DNA of 64,000 nt, from the NCBI GenBank assembly GCA_947095535.1, contig OX352773.1:128108830-128172829 (forward strand), in the 5' to 3' direction. The DNA comes from Poecilobothrus nobilitatus. Taxonomy: Eukaryota; Arthropoda; Insecta; Diptera; Dolichopodidae. Both the position numbers and the translations under genes were made by a program. The stretch's first letter is position 1. The number at the start of each line of letters is the position of its first letter. Below are positions 21,290 through 30,434 of the stretch, in pieces. The notes beneath the pieces are model-generated. The model was given only the letters and a program-made list of their open reading frames with translations. It made no database searches and had not been told where the DNA came from.

Positions 21290-23612
21290 CAAGTAAATGT
21301 AACAGTAAGTCGATGCAACCGACTTATTAATAGCCTACACCTGAATAATTCGATTTAAATTAAAAATCCATAACTGTTTTTGGCAGCTGCTTGAACTTCT
21401 TCTCTTTTCTGTCTTATTCAACTCGAGTTTCAAGAACGTAAAAGAGGCATCCGCTTGGGATATGCTTGACACCCTTGTATAAAATTTTAAGTTTCTATCT
21501 TAATTATTTTCGAAGATTGGTAGTCCTTGGGAGGTTTGTGTCAGCTACCCGAATTGCCACTCCAATTTATCGAATCCATCTCAGGAACATAAAGAAAACT
21601 TTCCAGAACACCATTCTATTAAATTTAAAGGTTCCACTTTTCTTGGTTTTGGAGATATGCTAGTTGCTCTTGTGCTCGTCCGGAAGTTTCCAAAATACGA
21701 ACCCAAGGTTCAAATTCTTTCAAATGTCAGTTTCCAATTTTACAGAAAAGGAAACATAACAGAACACCTTTGTACTAAAAATAAAAGTTCTATCTTTGTT
21801 GGTTGTGGAGATATACTCGTTTGCTCTGGGGCCCGTCCGGAAGCTTCCAAGATTTCAACCCATGGACCAAATCCTCACAAATTTCAGAAACATAAATCAA
21901 ATGAAGGAATACCATTCTGCCTAATTTAAAGGTTATGTCTTTGTTGCATTTGGAGATAATATCATTTGCTCTGAAGCTCGTTCGAAAGCTTTCAAAATCC
22001 GAACCCAAGGACCAAATCCTCTCAAATTTCTGAGACCTAAATCAAACATGAAAGAACAACACTCTGCCAAAAGTAAAGGTTATATTTTTATTGGCTTTGG
22101 AGATAATCTCATTTGCTCTGGAGCTCGTTCGGAAGCTTCCAAAACCAAACCCATGGACCAAATCCCCTTAAATTTCAGAGACATAAATCAAACACGAAAG
22201 AACACCATTGTACCAAATTCAAAGATTCTACCTTTGTTCGTATTGGATATAATCTCATTTGCTCTGCGGCTCGTTCGGAAGCTTCTAAAATCCGAATCCA
22301 CGGTGCAAATCCTTTCAAATTTAAACCCATGGCCAAATTCTCTCAAATTTCAGAGACCTAAATCAAACATGAAAAAACACCATTCGGCCAAATTTAAAGG
22401 TTATATCTTTGTTGTTTTTGAAAATAATCTCATTTACTCTGGGGTTCGTTCGGAAGCTTCCAAAATCCAAACCCATGGACCACATCCTCTTAAATTTTAG
22501 AGACATAAATCCAACTGGAAGGAACATCATTATAAAAAATTTAAAGGTTCTATCTTTCTTGGTTTTGGAGATAATCTCGTTTGCTCTGGGGCTCGTTCGG
22601 AGGCTTCCAAAATCCGAACGCATGGACCAAATCCTCTTAAATTTCAGAGACATAAATCGAATGGGAAGGAACATCATTCTACAAAATTTAAAGGTTCTAT
22701 CTTTGTTGGTTTTGGAGATAATCTTGTTTGCTCTGGGGCTCGTTCGGAAGTTTCCAAAATCCGAACCAATGGACCAAATTCTCTCAAATTTCAGAGACTT
22801 AAATAAAACATGAAAGAACACCACTCTACCAAATTTAAAGGTTATATCTTTGTTGGTTTTGGAGATAATCTCATTTGCTCTGGTGCTCGTTCGGAAGCTT
22901 CCAAATCCAAAACCCATGCACCAAATCCTCTTTAATTTCAGAGACATAAATCGAACGGGAAGGAACATCATTGTACAAAATTTAAAGGTTATATATTTGT
23001 TGGGTTTGGAGATAATCTCATTTGCTCTGGTACTCGTTCGGAAGCTTCCAAATCCAAACCCATGGACCAAATCCTCTTAAATTTCATAGACATAATTTGA
23101 ACGGGAAGGAACATTATTGTACAAAATTTAAAGGTTCTATCTTTGTTGGTTTTTGAGATAATCTCATTTGTTCTGGTGCTCGTTCGGCAGCTTCCAAAAC
23201 CCAAACCCATGGACCAAACCTTCTTAAATTTCAGAGACATAAATCGAACGGGAAGGAACATCATTGTACAAAATTTAAAGGTTCTATCATTGTTGGTTTT
23301 GGAGATAATCTCGTTTGCTCCGGAATCATTCGGAATCTTCCAGAATCCGAACCCATGGACGGATTTTGTCCAGATTCGAACTTAGCCTTTCTTTCGTAAT
23401 TAGTAACCTACTATATAAATTTCATCAAGATAGCTTCATTAGTTTTTGAGTTATCGTGTAAACGGACGGACGGACGGACGGACATCGTTAAATCGACTCA
23501 AGAGGTGATCCTGATTCAGAATATATATACATGTCTATATCTAACTCGCTTCCTTTTGGTGGTTACAAACACAATACCAAAGTTAATATACCCTATACTT
23601 TAGGTGTAGGGT
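21290..23612 (+). mobile_element. Internal-tandem-array element, copy 1
   Basis: Left terminus: 'caagtaaatgtaacagtaag', a near-palindrome TAAGTCG-N7-CGACTTA, then 'CCTACACCTGAATAATTCG'. This is followed by about 540 bp of unique left arm, a tandem array of about eleven units (21.83-23.39 kb), then a right arm with 'tttttgagttatcgtg', (CGGA)n at 23464-23482, 'gaggtgatcctgattcag', and a terminus 'CTTTAGGTGTAGGGTATA' whose inner part is the inverse of the left 'TACCCTACACCT'. Full inverted copy at 40297-43063 and end-only copy at 39398-40296. Non-coding. The right-arm layout is DINE-like; known parallels are fly elements with central tandem repeats. Confidence 0.7.
21830..23390 (+). repeat. 147-bp tandem array in copy 1
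   Basis: The anchor 'gaagcttcc' (or a one-base variant) recurs at 21843, 21988, 22135, 22281, 22456, 22603, 22750, 22897, 23044, 23190 and 23336. The intervals are 145, 147, 146, 175, 147, 147, 147, 147, 146 and 146 bp. Each unit also holds 'ggttttggagataatctc', 'ctctggggctcgttcgg' and 'cccatggaccaaatcctc'. The 175-bp interval contains a partial extra piece. Because 147 is divisible by three, open frames run through several units on both strands; these are not genes. Confidence 0.85.
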
Positions 23613-23630
23613 ATAAAAAAATGTATGTTA

Positions 23631-24164
23631 TGTGGAATTAAAATAATGGATATCAGCATTAATGTTCGAAAAACTATTTATAACATTTAATCTACAATCT
23701 ACAACAAAAAGCTACTACAAAATTAACTGAAGAACATTAATTCCATATTAAGCGATTTCCTTTCTTCTTTAGTAAGCTGTGGACGTGGACGTATTATTTT
23801 TTATATTAATTATTAAATTCCATTAAATTTAACTAATTATATTTTAATAAACTTTGTAACATAATAAAATTATATTAATAGAATTACCTATATTAAATTT
23901 AATTAAATTATATTAAAAGAATTATGTTGAACTATATTGAACTATATTGAATTATATTAAATTTAACTAAATTATATTAAAAGAACCATATTGAACTATA
24001 TTATATTTAACTAAATTATATTGAAAATAATTTCATTTAATTATATGAACATTATACATTTTTGTTTAAATAATTACATATTATGTTGAAAATATTCCAA
24101 CAAAAACACAATAAAATATTTTAGAGAAAAACAATTAACTATTATTACTTAAATCAAAACTACA
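23631..24164 (+). repeat. gypsy 5' LTR, outer copy
   Basis: 534 bp starting TGTGGAATTAAAATAATGG and ending ACTACA, immediately followed by the primer site. Identical as far as I can see to 25047-25580. It matches the 3' LTR at 28905, except that the 3' LTR has about 32 additional bases near 29063-29094 and scattered substitutions. Confidence 0.82.
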
Positions 24165-24182
24165 TGGGGGCTCAACCGGGAT
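24165..24182 (+). promoter_or_regulatory. Primer-binding site, tRNA-Pro type (outer copy)
   Basis: 'TGGGGGCTCAACCGGGAT' directly after the LTR. This is close to the classic tRNA-Pro 3'-end complement TGGGGGCTCGTCCGGGAT. The exact tRNA needs the host tRNA set. Confidence 0.6.
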
Positions 24183-24780
24183 ATCACCGTCTCTAAAATA
24201 TTTAAAAAAAAAACGATTTTAAGTGAACTTTAAATAAACCCAATATTATAATATTAATAAAAATATTAATATTATTAAAAATAAAATTTTTTTTTGTTAA
24301 AGACAACCGATTTGCTATTAATTGTAAAATTAAATTTCTTTTTATAAACAGATGCTAATATTAAAATAATAAATAAAATAAAAACCAGTTTTATAAGCAT
24401 TATTTTGTTGTACCAATTATCAAAAGAATTAAAAAAAAATTATGTATTAATTATCAAAAAAAAAAAAAAGGGATTAAAACATATTATATTATGTACCTTC
24501 AATTAAATTATAAACTACACTTGCAAGCAAAAAAAATAAGACATTTTCATTTTCGAGGTATTTTAAAATACATATATAAGTTTAAAACAATTTCAACGTT
24601 GTTGTTTTTATTTTATTTTTTTTTTATTTCATTAATATATTCTACAATAAACAAATATAAGAAAAATATACGTGGATAGAAATTTTTTTTGTAAAAACAA
24701 AAAAAAAAAAAAAAAAAAAAAAAAAAACATTTTTTTATAATTTATAAAAAAAAAAAAAATCCAGGTCAACATTAGTACAA

Positions 24781-24945
24781 TGGGAAGCAGACGTCGTCGT
24801 ACAATGCAAAGAAGTGGTTCAGCAGTAGACTTTGAGTTTGGCCAACCTGAAAATCCACGTTTCGATACGAGAACCGACGTGGATTCGAGCGTGAAAATAA
24901 ATTTTTCAGATGTTGAAAATATTATCAGAAAATTTTCAGGTTCAG
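24781..24945 (+). pseudogene. gypsy gag N-terminal fragment, outer copy
   Basis: From ATG 24781: 'MGSRRRRTMQRSGSAV', then 'FSDVENIIRKFSGSA', the start of a gypsy-type capsid region (FSDxExxIxxFSG). After residue 55 the duplication join replaces gag with non-gag sequence, so the frame runs into array-element DNA and ends. It cannot make Gag. The preceding 600 bp (24183-24780) is an A/T-rich untranslated leader with poly(A) and poly(T) tracts. Confidence 0.65.
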
Positions 24946-25046
24946 CATGTCTATATCTAACTCGCTTCCTTTTGGTGGTTACAAACACAATACCAAAGTT
25001 AATATACCCTATACTTTAGGTGTAGGGTATAAAAAAATGTATGTTA

Positions 25047-25580
25047 TGTGGAATTAAAATAATGGATATCAGCATTAATGTTCGAAAAACTATTTATAAC
25101 ATTTAATCTACAATCTACAACAAAAAGCTACTACAAAATTAACTGAAGAACATTAATTCCATATTAAGCGATTTCCTTTCTTCTTTAGTAAGCTGTGGAC
25201 GTGGACGTATTATTTTTTATATTAATTATTAAATTCCATTAAATTTAACTAATTATATTTTAATAAACTTTGTAACATAATAAAATTATATTAATAGAAT
25301 TACCTATATTAAATTTAATTAAATTATATTAAAAGAATTATGTTGAACTATATTGAACTATATTGAATTATATTAAATTTAACTAAATTATATTAAAAGA
25401 ACCATATTGAACTATATTATATTTAACTAAATTATATTGAAAATAATTTCATTTAATTATATGAACATTATACATTTTTGTTTAAATAATTACATATTAT
25501 GTTGAAAATATTCCAACAAAAACACAATAAAATATTTTAGAGAAAAACAATTAACTATTATTACTTAAATCAAAACTACA
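25047..25580 (+). repeat. gypsy 5' LTR, inner duplicate
   Basis: Exact duplicate of 23631-24164, displaced by 1,416 bp. Followed by the same primer site at 25581-25598. Its presence behind a stretch of array-element tip shows that it arose by duplication and not by a second insertion. Confidence 0.82.
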
Positions 25581-26194
25581 TGGGGGCTCAACCGGGATAT
25601 CACCGTCTCTAAAATATTTAAAAAAAAAACGATTTTAAGTGAACTTTAAATAAACCCAATATTATAATATTAATAAAAATATTAATATTATTAAAAATAA
25701 AATTTTTTTTTGTTAAAGACAACCGATTTGCTATTAATTGTAAAATTAAATTTCTTTTTATAAACAGATGCTAATATTAAAATAATAAATAAAATAAAAA
25801 CCAGTTTTATAAGCATTATTTTGTTGTACCAATTATCAAAAGAATTAAAAAAAAATTATGTATTAATTATCAAAAAAAAAAAAAAGGGATTAAAACATAT
25901 TATATTATGTACCTTCAATTAAATTATAAACTACACTTGCAAGCAAAAAAAATAAGACATTTTCATTTTCGAGGTATTTTAAAATACATATATAAGTTTA
26001 AAACAATTTCAACGTTGTTGTTTTTATTTTATTTTTTTTTTATTTCATTAATATATTCTACAATAAACAAATATAAGAAAAATATACGTGGATAGAAATT
26101 TTTTTTGTAAAAACAAAAAAAAAAAAAAAAAAAAAAAAAAAACATTTTTTTATAATTTATAAAAAAAAAAAAAATCCAGGTCAACATTAGTACA

Positions 26195-26380
26195 ATGGGA
26201 AGCAGACGTCGTCGTACAATGCAAAGAAGTGGTTCAGCAGTAGACTTTGAGTTTGGCCAACCTGAAAATCCACGTTTCGATACGAGAACCGACGTGGATT
26301 CGAGCGTGAAAATAAATTTTTCAGATGTTGAAAATATTATCAGAAAATTTTCAGGTTCAGCAGATTTGAATTTTAATTAA
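26195..26380 (+). pseudogene. gypsy gag N-terminal fragment fused to pol region, inner copy
   Basis: Same 55 residues as the outer copy, then 'DLNFN' and a stop at 26378. Only 14 bases later the RT frame begins. The missing part in a normal element would be the rest of gag and the protease. The deletion removes capsid, nucleocapsid and PR, so this copy could only move with proteins from elsewhere. Confidence 0.65.
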
Positions 26381-27490
26381 TTCACCTAAAGAATTGAAAG
26401 TGTGTATGAAAATTGTGACATCAGATGATGAACCAGTGTATCGTCCACCTAGAAGATTTTCACCAAAGGAACAACAAATAATTGAAGATCAAATAAAACA
26501 GTGGCTGGATGAAGGAATAATAACCGAAAGTGTATCAGATTATGGAAGCCAAGTTATTTTAGTAAAAAAAAAAGATGGTTCAAATAGGCTGTGTGTGGAT
26601 TACAGGGGAATCAACAAAAAAATCATCAAAGATAGGTATCCACTACCAAACATAGAGGAACAAATTGACAAGTTACAACAAGCCAACTTCTAAACAGCAT
26701 TGGATTTGGAAAATGGGTTTTTCCATGTCAAGATAGATGAGTACAGCAGAAAATATACTTCATTTGTTGTTCACTGTGGGCAGTACGAATTTACAAGGGC
26801 TCCATTCGGCCTTTGCAATTCCCCGAGTGTGTTTCAGCGATACATTAATTTTATTTTTAGAAATTTGATAATGCAAGGATATCTTATAGTTTACATCGAT
26901 GATTTGATTATTCCATCAAAGAACATAGAAGAGGGCATAAATCGTCTAAAAACTGTGTTGGAGGTTGCTGCCAACAATGGCCTTAAAATCAAGTGGAAGA
27001 AGTGTCAATTTTTAAAGAGAAATATCGAATATGCCAATTATTTTCGGAAATTCATACCGAACTTTTCTACGAGAGCTCGACCATTAACCGAATTATTAAA
27101 GAAGTCGATTCATTTCAGAATTGGTAATGTTGAATTAGCTGCTATTAACGACTTGAAGGAAGCCCTTACAGAAAAACTCTTTTTAAAAATATTTAAATAC
27201 GGATCTTATACAGAATTACACACAGATGCTTCACAATGTGGTATTGGATCAGTATTACTGCAAAGGGATTCAGAAGATGGCCTTTTACATCCGGTGTACT
27301 ATTTTGGTAAAAAGACAAACGATGCGGAGAAGAATTATAGTTCATACGAACTGGAAGTACTGTCAATTATCGAATCATTAAAAAAATTTCGTTTCTACTT
27401 ACTTGGCCAACATTTTAAAATTGTGACTGATTGCAGAGCATTCGCGTGCACCATGAAGAAAAAAGATTTGACCACTAGGGTTTGCCAGAT
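26381..27490 (+). pseudogene. gypsy reverse transcriptase and RNase H, with stop and internal deletion
   Basis: RT: 'VYRPPRRFSPKEQQIIEDQI', 'GSQVILVKKKDGSNRLCVDY', 'DRYPLPNIEEQIDKLQQANF', an in-frame TAA at 26691-26693, then 'ALDLENGFFHVKIDE', 'FTRAPFGLCNSPSVFQRYIN' and the catalytic 'YLIVYIDDLIIPS' (26880). The text passes from 'CQFLKRNIEY' directly to 'ANYFRKFIPNFS'. About 40 residues of the RT connection are deleted in frame. RNase H: 'ELHTDASQCGIGSVLLQ' (27212), 'YELEVLSIIESLKKFRFYL' and 'IVTDCRAF'. A one-base frameshift at about 27485 leads into the integrase frame. Enzyme converts element RNA to DNA and degrades template RNA; dead here. Confidence 0.85.
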
Positions 27491-27498
27491 GCACTTTA

Positions 27499-28869
27499 AT
27501 GCTTGAAGAGTTTGATTATGAGATCGAACACAGAAGTGGTGCTAAAATGAGGCATGTTGACGCGTTGAGCAGAAATTCTACAATTTTCTGTATTTACGAG
27601 CAAAACAGTTTCTTAAAAAATCTACAAGAAGGGCAACGCAATGACGATAGTTTAGCCTCAATCATCGAAATTTTAAAGCAAAAACCATATAAGGATTTTG
27701 TTTTAAAAGATAATATTCTCTATAAAAATATAAATAATAATAATTTATTTTTCGTTCCAGAAAAAATGCGAAGTCAGATAATCAAAGAGGTCCATGACAG
27801 AGGTCATTTTCATCACAAGAAGATGCAGGATATTATAGAGAAAGATTTTTTTATTCCTGATCTTCGAAGAAGAATTTCGCAACACATTTCTAATTGTATC
27901 CGATGCATCCTAGCTGATAGAAAAACTGGAAAAAGCGAATGTCTATTAAACCCAATACCAAAAGGTGACAAACCACTGGAAACCTTCCACATCGATCATC
28001 TTGGTCCGATGCAAGTGACCAAAAAGAATTACAAATATATTTTTTCGGTGATGGATTCCTTTTCAAAATTTATATGGTTGTTTCCAACAAAAACTGTAAA
28101 CAGTGACGAAGTCATCCAAAAATTTGAAGTCATTGCAGATACATTTGGCTATCCTAGGAGAATAATTACAGACAAAGGAGGAGCATTCATTTCAAATAAG
28201 TTTCAGAAATTTTGTAAAGATCATGACATAACCTTACACTACATAACAGTTGGACTACCTCGTGGAAATGGACAAATTGAAAGGGCGCATTCCATTGTCA
28301 TCGCAGCTCTCACCAAATTGTCAATGGACGAAGCAGATAGATGGTACAATTTTGTTAAGCCAGTTCAACGGGTCATGAAATCAATGTTTCAAAGAGCAAT
28401 TAGAACAACACCATTTAAAGTGCTCACAGGGTGTGAAATGAAGACAGAAAATGATATGAAAATAATTGAAATTATTGAGGAAGAATGTGTAAGAAATTTC
28501 GAAGAAGAACGTGATACAATGAGGCAACAAGTCAGGAAAGACATCGAACTAATGCAAGAAGAAAACAAAATCAGCTTTAACAAGAAAAGAAAAGCACCAT
28601 TTAAATATCAAATTGGAGACAAGGTAGCAATTGAAAGAGTACAATTTGGCACAGGGCTCAAAGTACGTCCAAAATTCATCGGACCGTACATTGTCATTGC
28701 AACAAAAGAGTTCGACAGATACAGAGTTAAAAAAGAAGGTGACCATGAAGGGCCCGTAACAACAGATAGCGCTGCTGATAAAATGAAACCATGGCGCAAT
28801 GAAAATTGCGAGTACGAAATATTATCACCCAGTGAAGAACATGAAAATAATTTACAATCATACCAATAG
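27499..28869 (+). CDS. gypsy integrase (open frame of 456 codons)
   Basis: Begins in the RNase H tail ('MLEEFDYEIEHRSGAKMRHV') and stays open to 28869. Zinc-binding HHCC: 'VHDRGHFHHKK' (about residues 98-108) and 'CIRC' (about 132-135). Catalytic D,D-35-E: 'FHIDHLGPM' (about 165), 'IITDKGGAF' (about 222) and 'GNGQIERAH' (about 258). A C-terminal GPY-like module follows: 'KVRPKFIGPYIVIATKEFDR'. The integrase inserts element DNA into chromosomes. All catalytic residues are present and there is no stop, so the polypeptide part could fold, but no intact Gag-Pol would deliver it. ATG at 27499 is internal to Pol, not a natural start. Confidence 0.85.
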   Translation: MLEEFDYEIEHRSGAKMRHVDALSRNSTIFCIYEQNSFLKNLQEGQRNDDSLASIIEILKQKPYKDFVLKDNILYKNINNNNLFFVPEKMRSQIIKEVHDRGHFHHKKMQDIIEKDFFIPDLRRRISQHISNCIRCILADRKTGKSECLLNPIPKGDKPLETFHIDHLGPMQVTKKNYKYIFSVMDSFSKFIWLFPTKTVNSDEVIQKFEVIADTFGYPRRIITDKGGAFISNKFQKFCKDHDITLHYITVGLPRGNGQIERAHSIVIAALTKLSMDEADRWYNFVKPVQRVMKSMFQRAIRTTPFKVLTGCEMKTENDMKIIEIIEEECVRNFEEERDTMRQQVRKDIELMQEENKISFNKKRKAPFKYQIGDKVAIERVQFGTGLKVRPKFIGPYIVIATKEFDRYRVKKEGDHEGPVTTDSAADKMKPWRNENCEYEILSPSEEHENNLQSYQ

Positions 28870-28904
28870 TAGCAAGGAGCTGAAGACATTTTCAGGAAAG
28901 GCCG

Positions 28905-29470
28905 TGTGGAATTAAAATAATGGATATCAGCATTAATGTTCGAAAAACTATTTATAACATTTAATCTACAATCTACAACAAAAATCTACTACAAAATTAA
29001 CTGAAGAACATTAATTCCATATTAAGCGATTTCCTTTCTTCTTTAGTAAGCCGTGGACGTGGATGGACATAAAAATTAACAAGGTCGTAATTAAAGATTA
29101 TTTTTTATATTAATTATTAAATTCCATTAAATTTAACTAATTATATTTTAATAAACTTTGTAACATGATAAAATTATATTAATAGAATTACCTATATTAA
29201 ATTTAATTAAATTATATTAAAAGAACTATGTTGAACTATATTGAACTATATTGAATTATATTAAATTTAACTAAATTATATTAAAAGAACCATATTGAAC
29301 TATATTATATTTAACTAAATTATATTGAAAATAATTTCATTTAATTATATGAACATTATACATTTTTGTTTAAATAATTACATATTATGTTGAAAATATT
29401 CCAACAAAAACACAATAAATTATTATATATATATAAACAATTAACTATTATTACTTAAATCAAAATTACA
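28905..29470 (+). repeat. gypsy 3' LTR
   Basis: 566 bp from TGTGGAATTAAAATAATGG to 'aaaattaca'. It is preceded by a short purine-rich stretch ('aggaaagg' at 28894-28901) that could be the polypurine tract. It keeps about 32 bases (near 29063-29094) absent from both 5' LTRs and has an altered 'tattatatatatataaac' stretch near 29420. The LTR pair has therefore diverged or recombined. Confidence 0.8.
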
Positions 29471-30430
29471 TGTATGTATGTATGTATGTAAATAGATACA
29501 TATATGAACGAATGTACATACATACATATGTATATTTTTACGATTTCATTGCATATCAAATATTTAATCTGTAACTGACAGACATTTAAAACCCTTTTAC
29601 TTAATGATTTACCAACCAACTTTCATTTTTTTCTTTTTAAATGATAAATATTCAGTACAGCCATCTTACAAGATTAATATTTTTCCAAAATTTTCTGATT
29701 TTCATCAATAATTTTCCATTATTATAAAAAAACCCATGTAAAATATATACATATGTATCATATAGTATGTATATAATCTATACCTATAATATACATATTC
29801 AAAAACGACGCTCTTTGATTCCGTTAAATTTTTGTTTTATTTTTTCTTTTCGATTAAAAATTTTAAAATATTGGTTGTATGGTAGGAGTAGGAATTTCAC
29901 AATATAACTGAATATAAACATTCAGATTTTAGTTTAGGTTTTAGTACAGCGGTAGAGTGTGGGGTTGTTAATAGTTGCTTTTTAATCTTGCAAGCTCGAT
30001 TCAATTCTGTTTTTTTTTTTTTTGGTTTATTTTTTTATATTTTAAACGAAATAAATTCTAACATATCATAATATCACCATAATATTTAATCTGTATTGAT
30101 AGACATTTAAAACCCTTTTACTCAATGATTTACCATCTTAGGCTTCTTATAATACATATATAATATATGTATATGGTATATATTGAGTTTCTAATACTCA
30201 ATAAATCAAGGGCAACTTCTAAAAGATAATAATAATAACCTTGTTTTTACAAAAAATATCATTTGCAAAGAAATTTTAATTCCATAAAGGCTTTAATTGT
30301 TGAAAATTGTATTTTTACATTTTAAATAAAATCATAAAGAAACTATACTGTATATACTGTATTGTAATGGCTAATTAAAACACCTCGAATTTCGAGGGGC
30401 GGGCGAATACTAGTTATTGTTATTGAATAA
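29471..30430. other. Spacer with ATGT microsatellite and a short direct repeat
   Basis: Starts with a (TGTA)n run at 29471-29490 and more TACA/TGTA text to 29535. Positions 29559-29614 and 30081-30135 are a diverged direct repeat of about 55 bp ('aatatttaatctgta', 'gacatttaaaaccctttta', 'aatgatttacca'). Positions 30379-30396 hold a small perfect palindrome core 'cctcgaatttcgagg'. No gene. Confidence 0.5.
29944..30023 (+). other. tRNA-like sequence (pseudo-tRNA or SINE head)
   Basis: 'gtacagcggtagagtgtggg' resembles the D-arm/A-box of a tRNA. 'ttgttaat' could be an anticodon loop with GTT (Asn-like), 'aagctcgattcaattc' resembles a TΨC arm/B-box, and a run of about 15 T follows, as in Pol III terminators. 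The anticodon stem does not pair and no CCA-compatible acceptor stem was found. It is not a working tRNA. Confidence 0.3.
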
Positions 30431-30434
30431 AAAA

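Larger units (their letters stand above)
23530..26360. repeat. Near-perfect 1,416-bp tandem duplication
   Basis: Positions 23530-24945 repeat as 24946-26360. The only difference I find is one base in the poly(A) run (near 24700 versus 26117). The unit contains the right tip of the 147-bp-array element, the gypsy 5' LTR, primer site, leader and first codons of gag. The join at 24945/24946 fuses gag ('FSGSA') to the array-element tip at a shared 'ca'. Either a very recent duplication or an assembly duplication. Confidence 0.85.
23631..29470 (+). mobile_element. gypsy-like LTR retrotransposon with duplicated 5' end and deleted gag/protease
   Basis: LTR (23631-24164), leader and gag start, then the duplicated LTR (25047-25580), leader and gag start (26195), then RT, RNase H, integrase (26.39-28.87 kb) and 3' LTR (28905-29470). 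The domain order RT-RH-IN is that of Metaviridae/gypsy. The gag C-terminus and protease are missing: gag joins RT directly at about 26370. No env ORF fits between integrase and the 3' LTR (35 bp). Single stop and frameshift lesions are few, so this is one of the younger elements here. No matching short target duplication ('tgtta' and 'tgtat' flanks). Confidence 0.82.

Noticed and set aside
22363..23070. 235-codon open frame on the minus strand, and similar long frames at 40519-41967
   Set aside because: They run through the 147-bp tandem array. The period is a multiple of three, so any frame free of stops in one unit stays open. Frames are open on both strands, and the translation is the same 49 residues repeated. 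No gene-like start or domain.
21830..23390. CRISPR-like regular repeats
   Set aside because: Units are adjacent and fully repeated with no unique spacers; the context is eukaryotic. It is a tandem satellite.
24632..24988. 118-codon minus-strand frame
   Set aside because: Consists of poly(T)-encoded Phe runs opposite the gypsy leader and gag start.
28870..28904. An env gene downstream of gypsy integrase
   Set aside because: Only 35 bases separate the integrase stop from the 3' LTR.
29944..30023. Functional tRNA-Asn gene
   Set aside because: Anticodon stem does not pair and no acceptor stem exists; kept only as a tRNA-like sequence.
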